Source of the DNA: Reyranella sp.
Lineage (GTDB): Bacteria > Pseudomonadota > Alphaproteobacteria > Reyranellales > Reyranellaceae
Direction: 5' to 3'
Assembly (NCBI RefSeq): GCF_030651995.1
Contig: NZ_JAUSBN010000009.1
Coordinates: forward strand, 1-64,000
Length of the DNA stretch: 64,000 nt
The position numbers were made by a program, and so were the translations under genes. How positions within the stretch are numbered: position 1 is the stretch's first letter; every line of letters begins with the position of its first letter. The notes below the pieces were generated by a model that was not told the origin of the DNA, made no database searches, and worked only from the letters and a program-made list of their open reading frames with translations. Below, in pieces: positions 1 through 8,632 of the stretch.

Positions 1-521
1 TCCTTGCCGAGTGACTCCACGCTCTCCTTGTTGTGGATCGCGGTAGTGAACATGGTGAGGTTGAGCAGCAGGTCGGAGAACGGCTCGTTCAGCTCATACT
101 CGACCGTGTAGGGATCGGCGGCGCGGATGTCCTTGAGATTGCCGGCGCGCCAGGCGAGCGGCGCCTTGAGCTCCGGGCTGGTCAGGCGCTTGAAACTGTA
201 GACCACGTCGGCGGCGGTGAACGTCTTGCCGCTGCAGAAGCTGACATCGTCGCGCAGCTTGAAGGTGTAGAGCTTGCCGTCGGGACTGACCGTCCACGAC
301 TTGGCGAGGTAGGGAATCGCCGTCTTGCCGTCCCAGTCCATCGCCACCAGCGTGTCCTGGAACATGTTCACGATGTCGGAGGTCGGCGACCAGGTCGTGC
401 GCTGGCCGTCGTAATGCGGCGCATCCAGCGACTTCATCATCCGCAAGGTCTGTGCCTCCGCCACGTGGGAGAGGCCCATTACGCCAAGCAACGCCGTTAC
501 GCCCTTCAGGAACTTACGCAT
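1..521 (-). CDS. ABC transporter substrate-binding protein, family 5 (partial)
   Basis: The first 173 codons of a periplasmic peptide/nickel-type solute-binding protein; the C-terminus lies beyond the window start. It begins with a signal peptide (MRKFLKG, a hydrophobic core, then AEAQ). The family pattern follows: an early segment on the target being tried (DIVNMFQDTLVAMDW), then AKSWTVSPDGKLYTFKLRDDV and FSGKTFTAADVVYSFKRL-like text typical of SBP_bac_5. A GAGGAAGCG ribosome site precedes the ATG. It sits 65 nt downstream of the two permease genes on the same strand, so it is probably the substrate receptor of that importer. The ATPase genes are not in view and the substrate cannot be read from sequence. 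Confidence 0.88.
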   Translation of the reverse strand, partial: MRKFLKGVTALLGVMGLSHVAEAQTLRMMKSLDAPHYDGQRTTWSPTSDIVNMFQDTLVAMDWDGKTAIPYLAKSWTVSPDGKLYTFKLRDDVSFCSGKTFTAADVVYSFKRLTSPELKAPLAWRAGNLKDIRAADPYTVEYELNEPFSDLLLNLTMFTTAIHNKESVESLGK

Positions 522-586
522 CGCTTCCTCGCCTTGTTGTTGTTCAGTGCGTCACATCGGGACCCTTGTCGAAGGAGTGTGCAGGA

Positions 587-1471
587 TCATGTCTGCAGCC
601 TCGGATCGAGGACGTCGCGGAGTGCGTCGCCCAGAAGGTTGGCGGCCAGCACGATGACGAAGATCGCGAAGCTCGGGATCGTCGCGATGTGCGGCGCCAT
701 GAACAGGAAGTCGCGGCCCTGTGCGGCCATCATGCCGAGTTCGGCGGTCGGCGGCTGGGCGCCCATGCCGAGGAAGCCCAGCGCCGAGCCGATCAGGATG
801 ATCTGGCCGAAACGAAGGGTCAGGAACACGAAGATGGTCGAGATGCAGTTGAGCGTGAGGTAGCGCCAGATCAGCGTGCGGTCGGAGACGCCGACGGCGC
901 GGCCGGCTTCCATGAATTCCTGGCTCATGATGCCGATCGCGGCGCCGCGCGCCACGCGGGCCACGTCCGGGACGGTCGCCACCACCAGCGCGATCACCAC
1001 GGCGGTGAGGCCGGCGCCGAAGATCGCCGCCACCGCGAGGCCGATCAGGATCGCCGGGAAGGCCAGCATGACGTCGACCAGGCGCATGATCCAGCCGTCG
1101 AGACGGCGGTAGTAGGCCGCCAGGATGCCGAGGAAGCCGCCCAGGAACCCGCCGAGGATGACGCCGACCAGGCCGAGCATCAGCGTGTTGCGCGCGCCGT
1201 AGATGACGCGGCTCAGGATGTCGCGGCCGGTATTGTCCGTGCCGAACCAGTGCTCGGCGCTGGGCGGCTGCATCACCTTGGTGAGATCGGTGAGGTAGGG
1301 ATCGTAGGGCGCGACCAGGGGCGCGAAGATGGCGGCCAGCCCGATCGTGGCCAGCAGCAGGGCGGCGATCACCGCCACCTTGTCGCGCGCCAGCCGGCGC
1401 AGGACGCCGGAGCGGGAGAAGACGCCGTTCTCTTCGGCGGGGGCGGGGGCATTGAGGGTTTCGACGCTCAT
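587..1471 (-). CDS. ABC transporter permease, DppC/OppC-like
   Basis: Inner-membrane permease of 294 residues for a peptide- or nickel-type importer. The N-terminal OppC-type segment (about residues 20-60, one membrane span plus LVAPYDPY) precedes a conserved WFGTDNTGRD motif. A binding-protein-dependent transport domain with about five membrane helices follows, including the coupling-helix region around EAGRAVGVSDRTLIWRY. The start is the ATG at 1471, which overlaps the TGA of the upstream permease by four bases (ATGA). The reading frame stays open further upstream, but that part is antisense or alternate-frame text. It would form a heterodimer with the neighbouring DppB-like protein. Confidence 0.92.
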   Translation of the reverse strand: MSVETLNAPAPAEENGVFSRSGVLRRLARDKVAVIAALLLATIGLAAIFAPLVAPYDPYLTDLTKVMQPPSAEHWFGTDNTGRDILSRVIYGARNTLMLGLVGVILGGFLGGFLGILAAYYRRLDGWIMRLVDVMLAFPAILIGLAVAAIFGAGLTAVVIALVVATVPDVARVARGAAIGIMSQEFMEAGRAVGVSDRTLIWRYLTLNCISTIFVFLTLRFGQIILIGSALGFLGMGAQPPTAELGMMAAQGRDFLFMAPHIATIPSFAIFVIVLAANLLGDALRDVLDPRLQT

Positions 1472-2406
1472 GACCGCTGCATCCTGGGATCGAGATAGAC
1501 GTAGAGGACGTCGACGATCAGGTTGATCGTGAGGAAGGCGATCGCGAGGATCATGATCGCGCCCTGCGCCGTCGGGAAATCGCTCGACACGATGGCGCCG
1601 ACCGCCAGCCGGCCGACGCCGGGCCATGAGAACATCGTCTCGGTGACGACGGCGCCACCCAGCAGGAATGCAGCCTGAAGGCCGATCAGCGTGACCACCG
1701 GGATCATCGCGTTGCGCAGCGCATGGTGGATGATCACCACCGTCTCGCGCAGGCCCTTGGCGCGGGCGGTTCGCACATAGTCGGCGCCCAAGACCTCCAG
1801 CACGGCGGTGCGCGTCAGCCGCGCGATCGGCCCGATCAGGACGCTGCCCAGGGTCAGCGCCGGCAGCACGAGGCTCGGCAGGCCGCCGTCCCAGATCGGC
1901 CCGGTGCGGCCGGTAAAGGGGAACAGCCCCCACTGGAAGCCCATGTACTGAATCAGAACCAGGCCGATGAAGAAGACCGGCATCGACACGCCGGCGACCG
2001 AGACCGCCATGATCGCGCGGTCGATCAGGGTGCCGCGCTTCACGGCGGCGAGCGTGCCGAGGGTCAGGCCGAAGGGGATGGCGATCAGCATGCCGCCCAG
2101 CATCAGCTCGACCGTCGGCCCGATGGTCAGCGCAAGCTCCTCGCTCACCATCTTGTTGGAGATGATGGAACGGCCGAGGTCGCCCTGCAGCACGCGGCCG
2201 ATATACTCGGCGAACTGGATGGGGATGGGGCGGTCGAGGCCGAGCTCATCACGGATCGCCGCAATGGTCTCGGCCTTGGCATCGGGGCCGGCGATGATCA
2301 TCGCCGGATCGGCGGGCACCACCTGAAGGAGACAGAAGCACAGGAAGAGAACCCCGAGCAGCGCAGGGAACGAGATCAGCAGGCGGTGGACAATCTGTCT
2401 TCCCAT
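1468..2406 (-). CDS. ABC transporter permease, DppB/OppB-like
   Basis: Inner-membrane permease of 312 residues. It has the DppB-family N-terminus (one helix, then FLLQVVPADPA and the LGLDRPIPIQFAEY segment) and about six helices. The coupling motif is around YVRTARAKGLRE, and the C-terminus ends VYLDPRM as in the family. The start at 2406 is chosen because GAGGA lies six bases upstream; an in-frame ATG nine codons earlier lacks such a site. It is the first transport gene of an apparent minus-strand unit (DppB-DppC-binding protein) and lies 143 nt downstream of the halohydrin dehalogenase-like gene. Confidence 0.92.
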   Translation of the reverse strand: MGRQIVHRLLISFPALLGVLFLCFCLLQVVPADPAMIIAGPDAKAETIAAIRDELGLDRPIPIQFAEYIGRVLQGDLGRSIISNKMVSEELALTIGPTVELMLGGMLIAIPFGLTLGTLAAVKRGTLIDRAIMAVSVAGVSMPVFFIGLVLIQYMGFQWGLFPFTGRTGPIWDGGLPSLVLPALTLGSVLIGPIARLTRTAVLEVLGADYVRTARAKGLRETVVIIHHALRNAMIPVVTLIGLQAAFLLGGAVVTETMFSWPGVGRLAVGAIVSSDFPTAQGAIMILAIAFLTINLIVDVLYVYLDPRMQRS

Positions 2407-2516
2407 ACGCCGTCCTCGGACCGATTCGGCCAAGAGGAAGCGCGCCGGTTTCCCGACGTGTCTCGACGTTTCTCCCTGGCAGCCGCTGCTTCGGTCAGAC
2501 CTGCGCGGCGTTCGTT

Positions 2517-2548
2517 ATCCGGGAATTGTGCATGTGAATTTCCCGGAT
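2517..2548. promoter_or_regulatory. Inverted repeat between dehalogenase-like gene and permease gene
   Basis: Perfect 9-bp arms ATCCGGGAA (2517-2525) and TTCCCGGAT (2540-2548) are separated by 14 bases, immediately after the stop codon of the upstream minus-strand gene. No T-tract follows on the minus strand, so it is a poor intrinsic terminator. A dimeric regulator site for the transporter operon is equally possible. Confidence 0.4.
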
Positions 2549-2549
2549 G

Positions 2550-3284
2550 TCACGCCCAGCCACCGGCATGCGGCAGGACATGTCCGGTAATGAAGCCGGC
2601 GCCGACGGAACAGAGGAAGCAGATCGAGGCGCCCAGCTCGTCCGACTTGCCGAGGCGCCCCAGTGGAATCTGTGCCGTCATCTTGGCCATCGCCTCGCTG
2701 TTGGCGAGAAGGGCCGGCGGAAAGTAGTCGGGGTTCTCGACATAGTTCGAGCCGACCGCGTTCACCGTGATGCCGTCACGCCCGAGTTCCTTGGCCAGCG
2801 AGGAGACGAGACCGTTCGCCGCCGCGCGCGCCGAGACATAGGGCGCATAGTTGGCGATGCCGCGCAGCGGCGCGGCCGAGGAAACGAACACGATGCGGCC
2901 CGACTTGCGCTTGCGCATCGAGGGCGCGACGAGCTGCGTCAGGCGGAACGGTGCCACGGCCATGACTTCCAGCGCATCGCGATAGTCCTCGATGCGCGCC
3001 TCGCTAAGCGGCGCGCGCAAGGCCGGATAGGCGTCGTTGTTCACCAGCGCGTCGATATGGCCGTGCCGCTTCAGGGCGAATTCGACCATCGTCGCCGGCT
3101 CGGTGGCCGAGAGGGCATGGGCGCCCGGGAATTCCGCCTCGTACTTGCGCCGTGCGCTCGGCGCCTCGAACGACGGATCATGCGCCAGAACGGTCGCGCC
3201 CTGGGCCAGGGCGACCCTTGTGGTGCCGTGCCCTGCGAATTTCTCGACGTTGGTGATCAGGATGACCCGGTCTTTCAGCAGCAT
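2550..3284 (-). CDS. Halohydrin dehalogenase-like protein (SDR fold)
   Basis: A 244-residue Rossmann-fold protein related to short-chain dehydrogenases. The NAD(P)-binding TGxxxGxG motif is replaced by T11-N-V-E-K-F16-A-G18, which fits T-x4-F/Y-x-G. The catalytic residues are S136, Y149 and R153, fitting S-x12-Y-x3-R with Arg in place of the usual Lys. These two motifs are the published signatures of halohydrin (haloalcohol) dehalogenases, which convert vicinal halohydrins to epoxides and halide without a nucleotide cofactor. The NYVENPDYFPP stretch (180-190) resembles their halide-pocket loop. The start at 3284 follows an AGAGGA site; an upstream in-frame ATG at 3311 lacks one. It may lead the transport operon. 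Activity is inferred, not shown; a degenerate SDR is the alternative. Confidence 0.75.
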   Translation of the reverse strand: MLLKDRVILITNVEKFAGHGTTRVALAQGATVLAHDPSFEAPSARRKYEAEFPGAHALSATEPATMVEFALKRHGHIDALVNNDAYPALRAPLSEARIEDYRDALEVMAVAPFRLTQLVAPSMRKRKSGRIVFVSSAAPLRGIANYAPYVSARAAANGLVSSLAKELGRDGITVNAVGSNYVENPDYFPPALLANSEAMAKMTAQIPLGRLGKSDELGASICFLCSVGAGFITGHVLPHAGGWA

Positions 3285-3309
3285 GGCGATTCCTCTAGGT
3301 TGCGGCCCC

Positions 3310-4107
3310 ATGGACCAAGCCCTTCCCGACGATCCTAGCGCAGCCCGCCCCGAGGGACAGGCCCCGGAGGGGCGTGCCTCCTTCGGATTCCGCGACGTGC
3401 CGGCTGCCGAAAAGGCCGGACTGGTGCGCGAGGTCTTCGCCAGCGTGGCCCCGCGCTACGACCTGATGAACGACCTGATGTCGGGCGGGGTGCACCGGCT
3501 CTGGAAGAACGCCATGGTCGACGTGGTGAACCCGCGGCCGGGCGAGAAGCTCCTGGACGTGGCCGGCGGGACCGGCGACATCGCCTTCCGCCTGCTGCGC
3601 CGGCAGGGCGAGCGGCCCGACGTCACCGTCTGCGACATCAATCCGGCGATGCTCGAGGTCGGGCGCGACCGCGCCGTCGACCGCGGCCTGTTGCAGGGCC
3701 TCACCTGGGCGACCGGCGATGCCGAGCATCTGCCGTTTCCCGACCGCTCGTTCGACGCCTATACCATCGCCTTCGGTCTTCGGAACGTCACCGACATCGA
3801 CCAGGCCCTGCGCGATGCCTACCGCGTGCTGAAGCCCGGCGGGCGCTTCTACTGCCTGGAATTCAGCAAGGTGACGTCGGCGCCGGTCGGCCGCGTCTAC
3901 GACGCCTATTCTGAGCGCGCGCTGCCTTTCTTCGGCAGGGTCATCGCCCGGGACGCCGATTCCTATCGCTATCTCCACGAGAGCATCCGTCGCTTCCCGC
4001 CGCAGCGTGAGCTGGCGGCGCGCATGCGGGCCGTCGGCTTCGAAAATGTCTCCTGGCGCGACATGTCGCTCGGCGTCGTGGCCCTGCACCAGGGCTGGCG
4101 CATCTAG
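3310..4107 (+). CDS. ubiE: Ubiquinone/menaquinone C-methyltransferase UbiE
   Basis: SAM-dependent methyltransferase of 265 residues that methylates the ring carbon of the benzoquinol (and demethylmenaquinol) intermediate in quinone synthesis. UbiE signature text is visible: FASVAPRYDLMNDLMSGGVHRLWK, the SAM motif LLDVAGGTGDIAFR, GDAEHLPFPDRSFDAYT, and GLRNVTDIDQALRDAYRVLKPGG. It starts only 25 nt from the divergent dehalogenase-like gene and its stop abuts the ATG of ubiB. The Shine-Dalgarno is weak, and an alternative in-frame ATG at 3283 would add nine residues. The ubiE-ubiB-coaBC-dut order is common in Alphaproteobacteria, though fpg, often upstream, is absent. Confidence 0.96.
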   Translation: MDQALPDDPSAARPEGQAPEGRASFGFRDVPAAEKAGLVREVFASVAPRYDLMNDLMSGGVHRLWKNAMVDVVNPRPGEKLLDVAGGTGDIAFRLLRRQGERPDVTVCDINPAMLEVGRDRAVDRGLLQGLTWATGDAEHLPFPDRSFDAYTIAFGLRNVTDIDQALRDAYRVLKPGGRFYCLEFSKVTSAPVGRVYDAYSERALPFFGRVIARDADSYRYLHESIRRFPPQRELAARMRAVGFENVSWRDMSLGVVALHQGWRI

Positions 4108-5634
4108 ATGTTCCGCGCGCTCCGCAACGGATGGCGCCTGCTGCGCATGGCGGTGAGCTTCGCTCGCCATGACGCACTGTTTCCGCTCGAGTCGCTGGGG
4201 ATTGCGCCGGCGCTGATCGCCTGGGCGCGTCTCTTCGCGCCGCGCAACGACCCGCGCCGTCCGGGCGAGCGGCTGGCGGCGGCATTGCAGGACATGGGCC
4301 CGTCCTTCATCAAGCTCGGCCAGGCCCTGTCGACCCGCGCCGATCTGCTGAGCGAGGAAGTGGCCGCCGATCTCGCGCGCCTGCAGGACCATATCCCGGC
4401 GTTTCCCGGCACCGAGGCCCGCCGCATCGTCGAAAGCGAACTCGGCCAGCCGCTCGGTGCGATCTTCTCGAGCTTCGACGATGTGCCGGTGGCGGCGGCG
4501 TCGATCGCCCAGGTGCATTTCGCGGTCACCGCCGACGGTCGCGACGTCGCCGTGAAGGTGCTGCGGCCGGGCATCGACAAGGCCTTCGAGCGGGACCTCG
4601 ACCTCTTCTATTGGGTGGCCGAACTGGTCGAGCGCACGCAGCCGCGCTTCCGTCGCCTGAAGCCGGTCGAATCTGTCCGTGCCTTCGCCGATGTCGTGCG
4701 GGTCGAGATGGACCTCCGCATGGAGGCCGCGGCGGCGGAGGAGCTGGGCGACAACTTCGCCGACGATCCCAACTACCGCGCGCCCCGCATCGACTGGGAC
4801 CGCACCGCCGAGCGGGTGATGACCCAGGAGCGGGTCGACGGCATCCCGATCGGCGACCGGGATGCGATCATCGCCGCCGGCCACGATCCGCACGAGATCA
4901 TGAGGAAGTGCGCCGAGGCCTTCTTCTATCAGGTGTTCCGCGACGGCTTCTTCCATGCCGACATGCACGGCGGCAACGCCTTCGTCGATCGCCAGGGCAC
5001 CATCGTGCCGGTCGATTTCGGAATCATGGGCCGGGTCGATCAGGACACGCGCGGCTATCTCGCCGAGCTGCTGGTCGCCTTCCTGCGGCGGGACTATCGC
5101 GCCGTCGCCGAGGTGCAGTTCCGCGCGGGTTACGTGCCGCCCGACCAGTCGCTCGAGACCTTCGCCCAGGCCTGCCGCTCGATCGGCGAGCCGATCTTCG
5201 GCAAGCCCAGCCACCAGATCTCGATCGCCCGCCTGCTGGCGCAGATGCTGCGGGTCACCGAGCAGTTCGAGATGACGGTCCAGCCGCAGCTCCTGCTGCT
5301 GCAGAAGACCATGCTGATGGCGGAGGGCATGGGCACCAAGCTCAATCCCCACGTCAACATCTGGGAGCTGGCGCGGCCCTTGATCGAGGACTGGATGGTC
5401 ACCCATTTCGGGCCCCGCGCCACGGTGGGGCGTGCCGCCGAGGATCTCGTCCAGGGCCTGCGCCGCCTGCCGCGCCTGATCGACAGTCTCCATCTGGTCG
5501 CCGAACACGAACGACGCAAGGCCGAGCGTGACGCGCTGCAGCCGCCGCCGTCCAGCCGCTTCTGGCGCCCGCGCTTCGCCGAACTCGTGGCCGTCCTCGC
5601 GCTCGTGGCTGCCATCGCCGCGTGGTGGCACTGA
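4108..5634 (+). CDS. ubiB: Ubiquinone biosynthesis kinase-like protein UbiB
   Basis: ABC1/ADCK family atypical kinase of 508 residues needed for ubiquinone biosynthesis at the inner membrane. The family-specific KxGQ motif is present (FIKLGQALSTRADLL, near residue 70). So are the nucleotide lysine (DVAVKVLRPG, near 150), the catalytic loop FFHADMHGGNAF and the metal-binding DFGIMGR. One or two C-terminal membrane helices (LVAVLALVAAIAAWWH) anchor it. It follows ubiE with no intergenic base, which implies co-transcription and translational coupling. Confidence 0.96.
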   Translation: MFRALRNGWRLLRMAVSFARHDALFPLESLGIAPALIAWARLFAPRNDPRRPGERLAAALQDMGPSFIKLGQALSTRADLLSEEVAADLARLQDHIPAFPGTEARRIVESELGQPLGAIFSSFDDVPVAAASIAQVHFAVTADGRDVAVKVLRPGIDKAFERDLDLFYWVAELVERTQPRFRRLKPVESVRAFADVVRVEMDLRMEAAAAEELGDNFADDPNYRAPRIDWDRTAERVMTQERVDGIPIGDRDAIIAAGHDPHEIMRKCAEAFFYQVFRDGFFHADMHGGNAFVDRQGTIVPVDFGIMGRVDQDTRGYLAELLVAFLRRDYRAVAEVQFRAGYVPPDQSLETFAQACRSIGEPIFGKPSHQISIARLLAQMLRVTEQFEMTVQPQLLLLQKTMLMAEGMGTKLNPHVNIWELARPLIEDWMVTHFGPRATVGRAAEDLVQGLRRLPRLIDSLHLVAEHERRKAERDALQPPPSSRFWRPRFAELVAVLALVAAIAAWWH

Positions 5635-5638
5635 CCCC

Positions 5639-6379
5639 GTGTCCACCGATCAAATCGTCATCGGGCTGGCGATCTTCCTGCTCGCCGGCACGGTCAAGGG
5701 CCTGGTCGGGCTCGGCCTGCCGGCCATTTCCATCGCGCTGATGTCGCTCTTCCTGCCGTTGTCGGAGGCGATCGCCCTGATCGCGCTGCCGACGGTGGTC
5801 ACCAATGTCTGGCAGGCGTCGGTCGGCGGCCATTTCCGGCATATCGTGCGTCGCCAGTGGCCGCTGATCCTGCCGCTCACGGTGGTGCTCTACCTGACGG
5901 TCTGGCTGATCGGCCAGAAGGGACCCGGCTGGGCCTTCCTGGTGCTGGGCACGGTGCTGATCATCTACAGCACGCTCGGTCTGCTCCGCATACGGCTCAC
6001 CATCCACGCCGATCTCGAGAAGCCGCTGGCGCCCATCATCGGCCTCGTTTCGGGCTTCGTGGCGGGCGTGGTCGGCGTGCCGATCGTCCCGTTGATGCCC
6101 TACCTGCAGGGGCTCGACATCAAGCCGGTCGAGCTGGTCCAGACCCTGGGGGTGGTGCTGTGCGCCACGTCCCTGACCCTGACGGCCTCGCTGCTGTTCT
6201 TCGGTGTGCTCGACGGGCCGCGTGCCCTCGTCTCGGGGGCCGCGATCGTGCCGGCCATCGGCGGCATGTGGCTCGGCCAGCGGATCCGCTCCCGCCTTTC
6301 GGTGGAGCAGTTCCGCCTGGCCGTGTTCTGGGCCCTGCTGGCCACCGGCCTCTATACTGTCGTGACCCGCCTCTTGTGA
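5639..6379 (+). CDS. TauE/SafE family sulfite exporter-like permease
   Basis: Integral membrane protein of 246 residues with about eight hydrophobic segments. The N-terminal repeat carries GTVKGLVGLGLP, and a second GFVAGVVGVPIVP-like segment lies mid-protein, the duplicated signature of the TauE/SafE (DUF81) family. The start is a GTG at 5639, four bases after the ubiB stop; the frame upstream is ubiB out-of-frame text. Family members move sulfite or other organic and inorganic anions; the substrate here is unknown. It is inserted between ubiB and coaBC, which are adjacent in many relatives. Confidence 0.85.
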   Translation: MSTDQIVIGLAIFLLAGTVKGLVGLGLPAISIALMSLFLPLSEAIALIALPTVVTNVWQASVGGHFRHIVRRQWPLILPLTVVLYLTVWLIGQKGPGWAFLVLGTVLIIYSTLGLLRIRLTIHADLEKPLAPIIGLVSGFVAGVVGVPIVPLMPYLQGLDIKPVELVQTLGVVLCATSLTLTASLLFFGVLDGPRALVSGAAIVPAIGGMWLGQRIRSRLSVEQFRLAVFWALLATGLYTVVTRLL

Positions 6380-6392
6380 TAGGCTGACCGCC

Positions 6393-7619
6393 ATGTTGCA
6401 CGGCAAGCGTATCCTGCTGATCGTCGCGGGCGGCATTGCCGCCTTCAAGTCGCTGGATCTGATCCGGCGGCTTCGCGAGCGCGGCGCCTCGGTGCGCTGC
6501 GTGCTCACCGAAGCCGGCGCGAAGTTCGTGACGCCGCTCTCGCTGCAGGCCCTGTCCGAGGACCGCGTCTACGGCGACATGTTCTCGCTGACCGACGAGA
6601 GCGAAATGGGCCACATCCAGCTCTCGCGCGACGCCGACCTGCTGGTCGTGGCACCGGCAACCGCCGACCTGCTGGCGCGCATGGCGGGCGGACTGGCCAA
6701 CGATCTCGCCTCGACCGTGCTGCTCGCCACCGACAAGCCGGTGCTGGCCGCGCCGGCGATGAACGTGCGCATGTGGACGCATGCCGCGACCGTGGCGAAC
6801 GTCGAGACCCTGAAGAAGCGCGGCGTCACCTTCGTCGGTCCCAACGACGGCGCCATGGCGTGCAACGAACACGGTCCCGGCCGCATGTCCGAGCCGCTCG
6901 AAATCGTTGCTGCGATCGAGGCGATGCTGGTGCGCGACCGGCCGCTCGCCGGCAGGCGCGCGCTGGTCACTTCGGGACCGACCCGCGAGGCGCTCGATCC
7001 GGTGCGGTTCATCTCCAACCATTCCTCGGGCAAGCAGGGCCATGCCATCGCCGGGGCGTTGGCCCAGCTCGGCGCCGAGGTGACGCTGGTGAGCGGACCG
7101 GTCTCCGTGCCCGACCCGCAGGGCGTGAAGGTCGTGCGAATCGAATCCGCCGACCATATGCTCGCGGCGTGTCTCGACGCGGGCACGCTCGACATCGCCG
7201 TCTGCGCCGCCGCCGTGGCCGATTGGAAGGCCGCCCGGCCGGCCACCGGCAAGATCAAGAAGCAGGCAGGCGCACCGCCGCCTGCGCTCGAACTGGCGCC
7301 CAATCCCGACATCCTGGCGACGCTCTCCAAGGTCGGTCCCCGGCGGCCGGTCCTGGTGGTGGGCTTCGCCGCCGAGACCGAGAACGTGGTGGCCAATGCC
7401 GTCGAGAAGCGCACCCGCAAGGGCTGCGACTGGATCGTGGCCAACGATGTGTCGCCGGCAACCGGCACCTTCGGTGGCGAGCGCAACACCGTGCATCTCA
7501 TCACGGAGGCGGGCACCGAGGACTGGCCGCCGCTCGGCAAGGGCGATGTCGCCATGCGGCTCGCCGGCCGGATCGCGCGGCATCTCGCACAGGCAGGCAA
7601 GAAGCAGGCTGCGGAGTAA
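6393..7619 (+). CDS. coaBC: Bifunctional phosphopantothenoylcysteine decarboxylase/phosphopantothenate-cysteine ligase
   Basis: Fused CoaBC of 408 residues, which makes 4'-phosphopantetheine from phosphopantothenate and cysteine. The N-terminal flavoprotein (CoaC, residues 1-185) shows VAGGIAAFKS, the active-site His region (HIQLSRDADLLVVAPAT), PAMNVRMW and the cysteine loop AMACNEHGPGRM. The CoaB half shows the Rossmann motif TSGPTREALDPVRFISNHSSGKQG and AAVADWK. The Shine-Dalgarno is poor; instead a TAGGCT box (6380-6385) ends seven bases before the ATG, so a near-leaderless transcript is possible. Confidence 0.96.
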   Translation: MLHGKRILLIVAGGIAAFKSLDLIRRLRERGASVRCVLTEAGAKFVTPLSLQALSEDRVYGDMFSLTDESEMGHIQLSRDADLLVVAPATADLLARMAGGLANDLASTVLLATDKPVLAAPAMNVRMWTHAATVANVETLKKRGVTFVGPNDGAMACNEHGPGRMSEPLEIVAAIEAMLVRDRPLAGRRALVTSGPTREALDPVRFISNHSSGKQGHAIAGALAQLGAEVTLVSGPVSVPDPQGVKVVRIESADHMLAACLDAGTLDIAVCAAAVADWKAARPATGKIKKQAGAPPPALELAPNPDILATLSKVGPRRPVLVVGFAAETENVVANAVEKRTRKGCDWIVANDVSPATGTFGGERNTVHLITEAGTEDWPPLGKGDVAMRLAGRIARHLAQAGKKQAAE

Positions 7620-7634
7620 TTCAACGGGGGGCCG

Positions 7635-8117
7635 ATGACGGGCGTCGAGAGCATCGAGATCGAGATCGTGCGGTTGCCCCATGGGCAGGGCCTGCAGCTG
7701 CCCGACTATGCGACGGCCGCTGCCGCCGGGGCCGATCTGCTGGCCGCCATCGACGAAGATATCGAGTTGGCGCCGCTGGAACGCCGGATCGTCCCGACCG
7801 GCCTCTCCATTGCCCTGCCCCCAGGCTTCGAGGCCCAGGTCCGGCCGCGTTCCGGCCTGGCGGCCAAGCATGGAATCACGGTCGCCAACGCCCCCGGCAC
7901 CATCGATGCCGATTATCGCGGCGAGGTCGGCGTCATCCTGATCAATCTCGGCAAGGAGCCGTTCCGCATCGAGCGCGGCATGCGAATTGCACAGATTATC
8001 ATTGCCCGCCATGCCCGTGCCGTCTGGCGAGAGGTCTCGACCCTCGACGAAACGGCGCGCGGTGCGGGCGGCTTTGGTTCGACGGGAGTAACGGCCGGCT
8101 CGCTCAAGCGGGCCTGA
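7635..8117 (+). CDS. dut: dUTP diphosphatase
   Basis: Trimeric dUTPase of 160 residues that hydrolyses dUTP to dUMP and pyrophosphate. It prevents uracil incorporation and supplies dTMP synthesis. All five motifs are present in order: [46 protein letters not shown], and the C-terminal P-loop-like [10 protein letters not shown]. It lies 15 nt after coaBC with a G-rich ribosome site (CGGGGGGCC), in the typical dfp-dut pairing. Confidence 0.96.
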   Translation: MTGVESIEIEIVRLPHGQGLQLPDYATAAAAGADLLAAIDEDIELAPLERRIVPTGLSIALPPGFEAQVRPRSGLAAKHGITVANAPGTIDADYRGEVGVILINLGKEPFRIERGMRIAQIIIARHARAVWREVSTLDETARGAGGFGSTGVTAGSLKRA

Positions 8118-8134
8118 AGAGGGACGAGAACGGG

Positions 8135-8596
8135 ATGCCTCGCCTCAGCAAGAAGACGATGTTCGCGATCGAGGCGGTTCTCGACGTGGCATTCCATGTC
8201 GGCGATCACCCGGTGCGCAGCGGCGACATCACCGAGCGCCAGCGGATTCCCAAGCGGTATCTCGAGCAGGTCCTGCAGCATCTGGTGCGTGCCGGCATCC
8301 TGTCCGGCAAGCGCGGGCCGCGCGGCGGCTATCGGCTGGGCCGGGACAAGGGCAGCATCACCCTGGGCGAGGTCGTACGGGTGGTGCGCAACCTCGAGGT
8401 CGAGACCGAACCCAGCGACCCCGCGATCGGCTCGCCGCTTGCCCACGAGGTCGTGTGGCCCCTGTGGGAGAAGCTGCGCGAGGAGATGATGGCGCAGCTC
8501 GACAACGTGACCATCGAGGATCTCTGCCAGCAGGCGCGCTCCAAAGGGCTCAACGGCGCGGCGGTGCAGCCCCACGCAGGCCACGCGGCGATCTGA
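8135..8596 (+). CDS. Rrf2 family transcriptional regulator
   Basis: Winged-helix regulator of 153 residues. The N-terminus (MPRLSKKTMFAIEAVLDVA) and the recognition region RQRIPKRYLEQVLQHLVRAGIL-SGKRGPRGGYRLGR are characteristic of Rrf2 proteins. The three clustered cysteines that hold an iron-sulfur cluster in IscR or NsrR are absent; the only Cys is near residue 132. It is therefore not an obvious Fe-S sensor. It is 17 nt after dut on the same strand. Its targets are unknown. Confidence 0.88.
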   Translation: MPRLSKKTMFAIEAVLDVAFHVGDHPVRSGDITERQRIPKRYLEQVLQHLVRAGILSGKRGPRGGYRLGRDKGSITLGEVVRVVRNLEVETEPSDPAIGSPLAHEVVWPLWEKLREEMMAQLDNVTIEDLCQQARSKGLNGAAVQPHAGHAAI

Positions 8597-8632
8597 TATA
8601 CAGCTCCCCGATTTTATCCGGAGGAGCAAGAC

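Noticed and set aside
2434-2549. Possible small gene between the dehalogenase-like gene and the permease
   Set aside because: No start with a ribosome site gives more than a short arbitrary peptide; the inverted repeat explains the region better.
3295-5646. 783-codon open frame on the minus strand opposite ubiE and ubiB
   Set aside because: It is the antisense shadow of two clear enzyme genes, with a biased His/Arg/Asp/Glu-rich composition caused by high GC at third positions and no recognisable domain.
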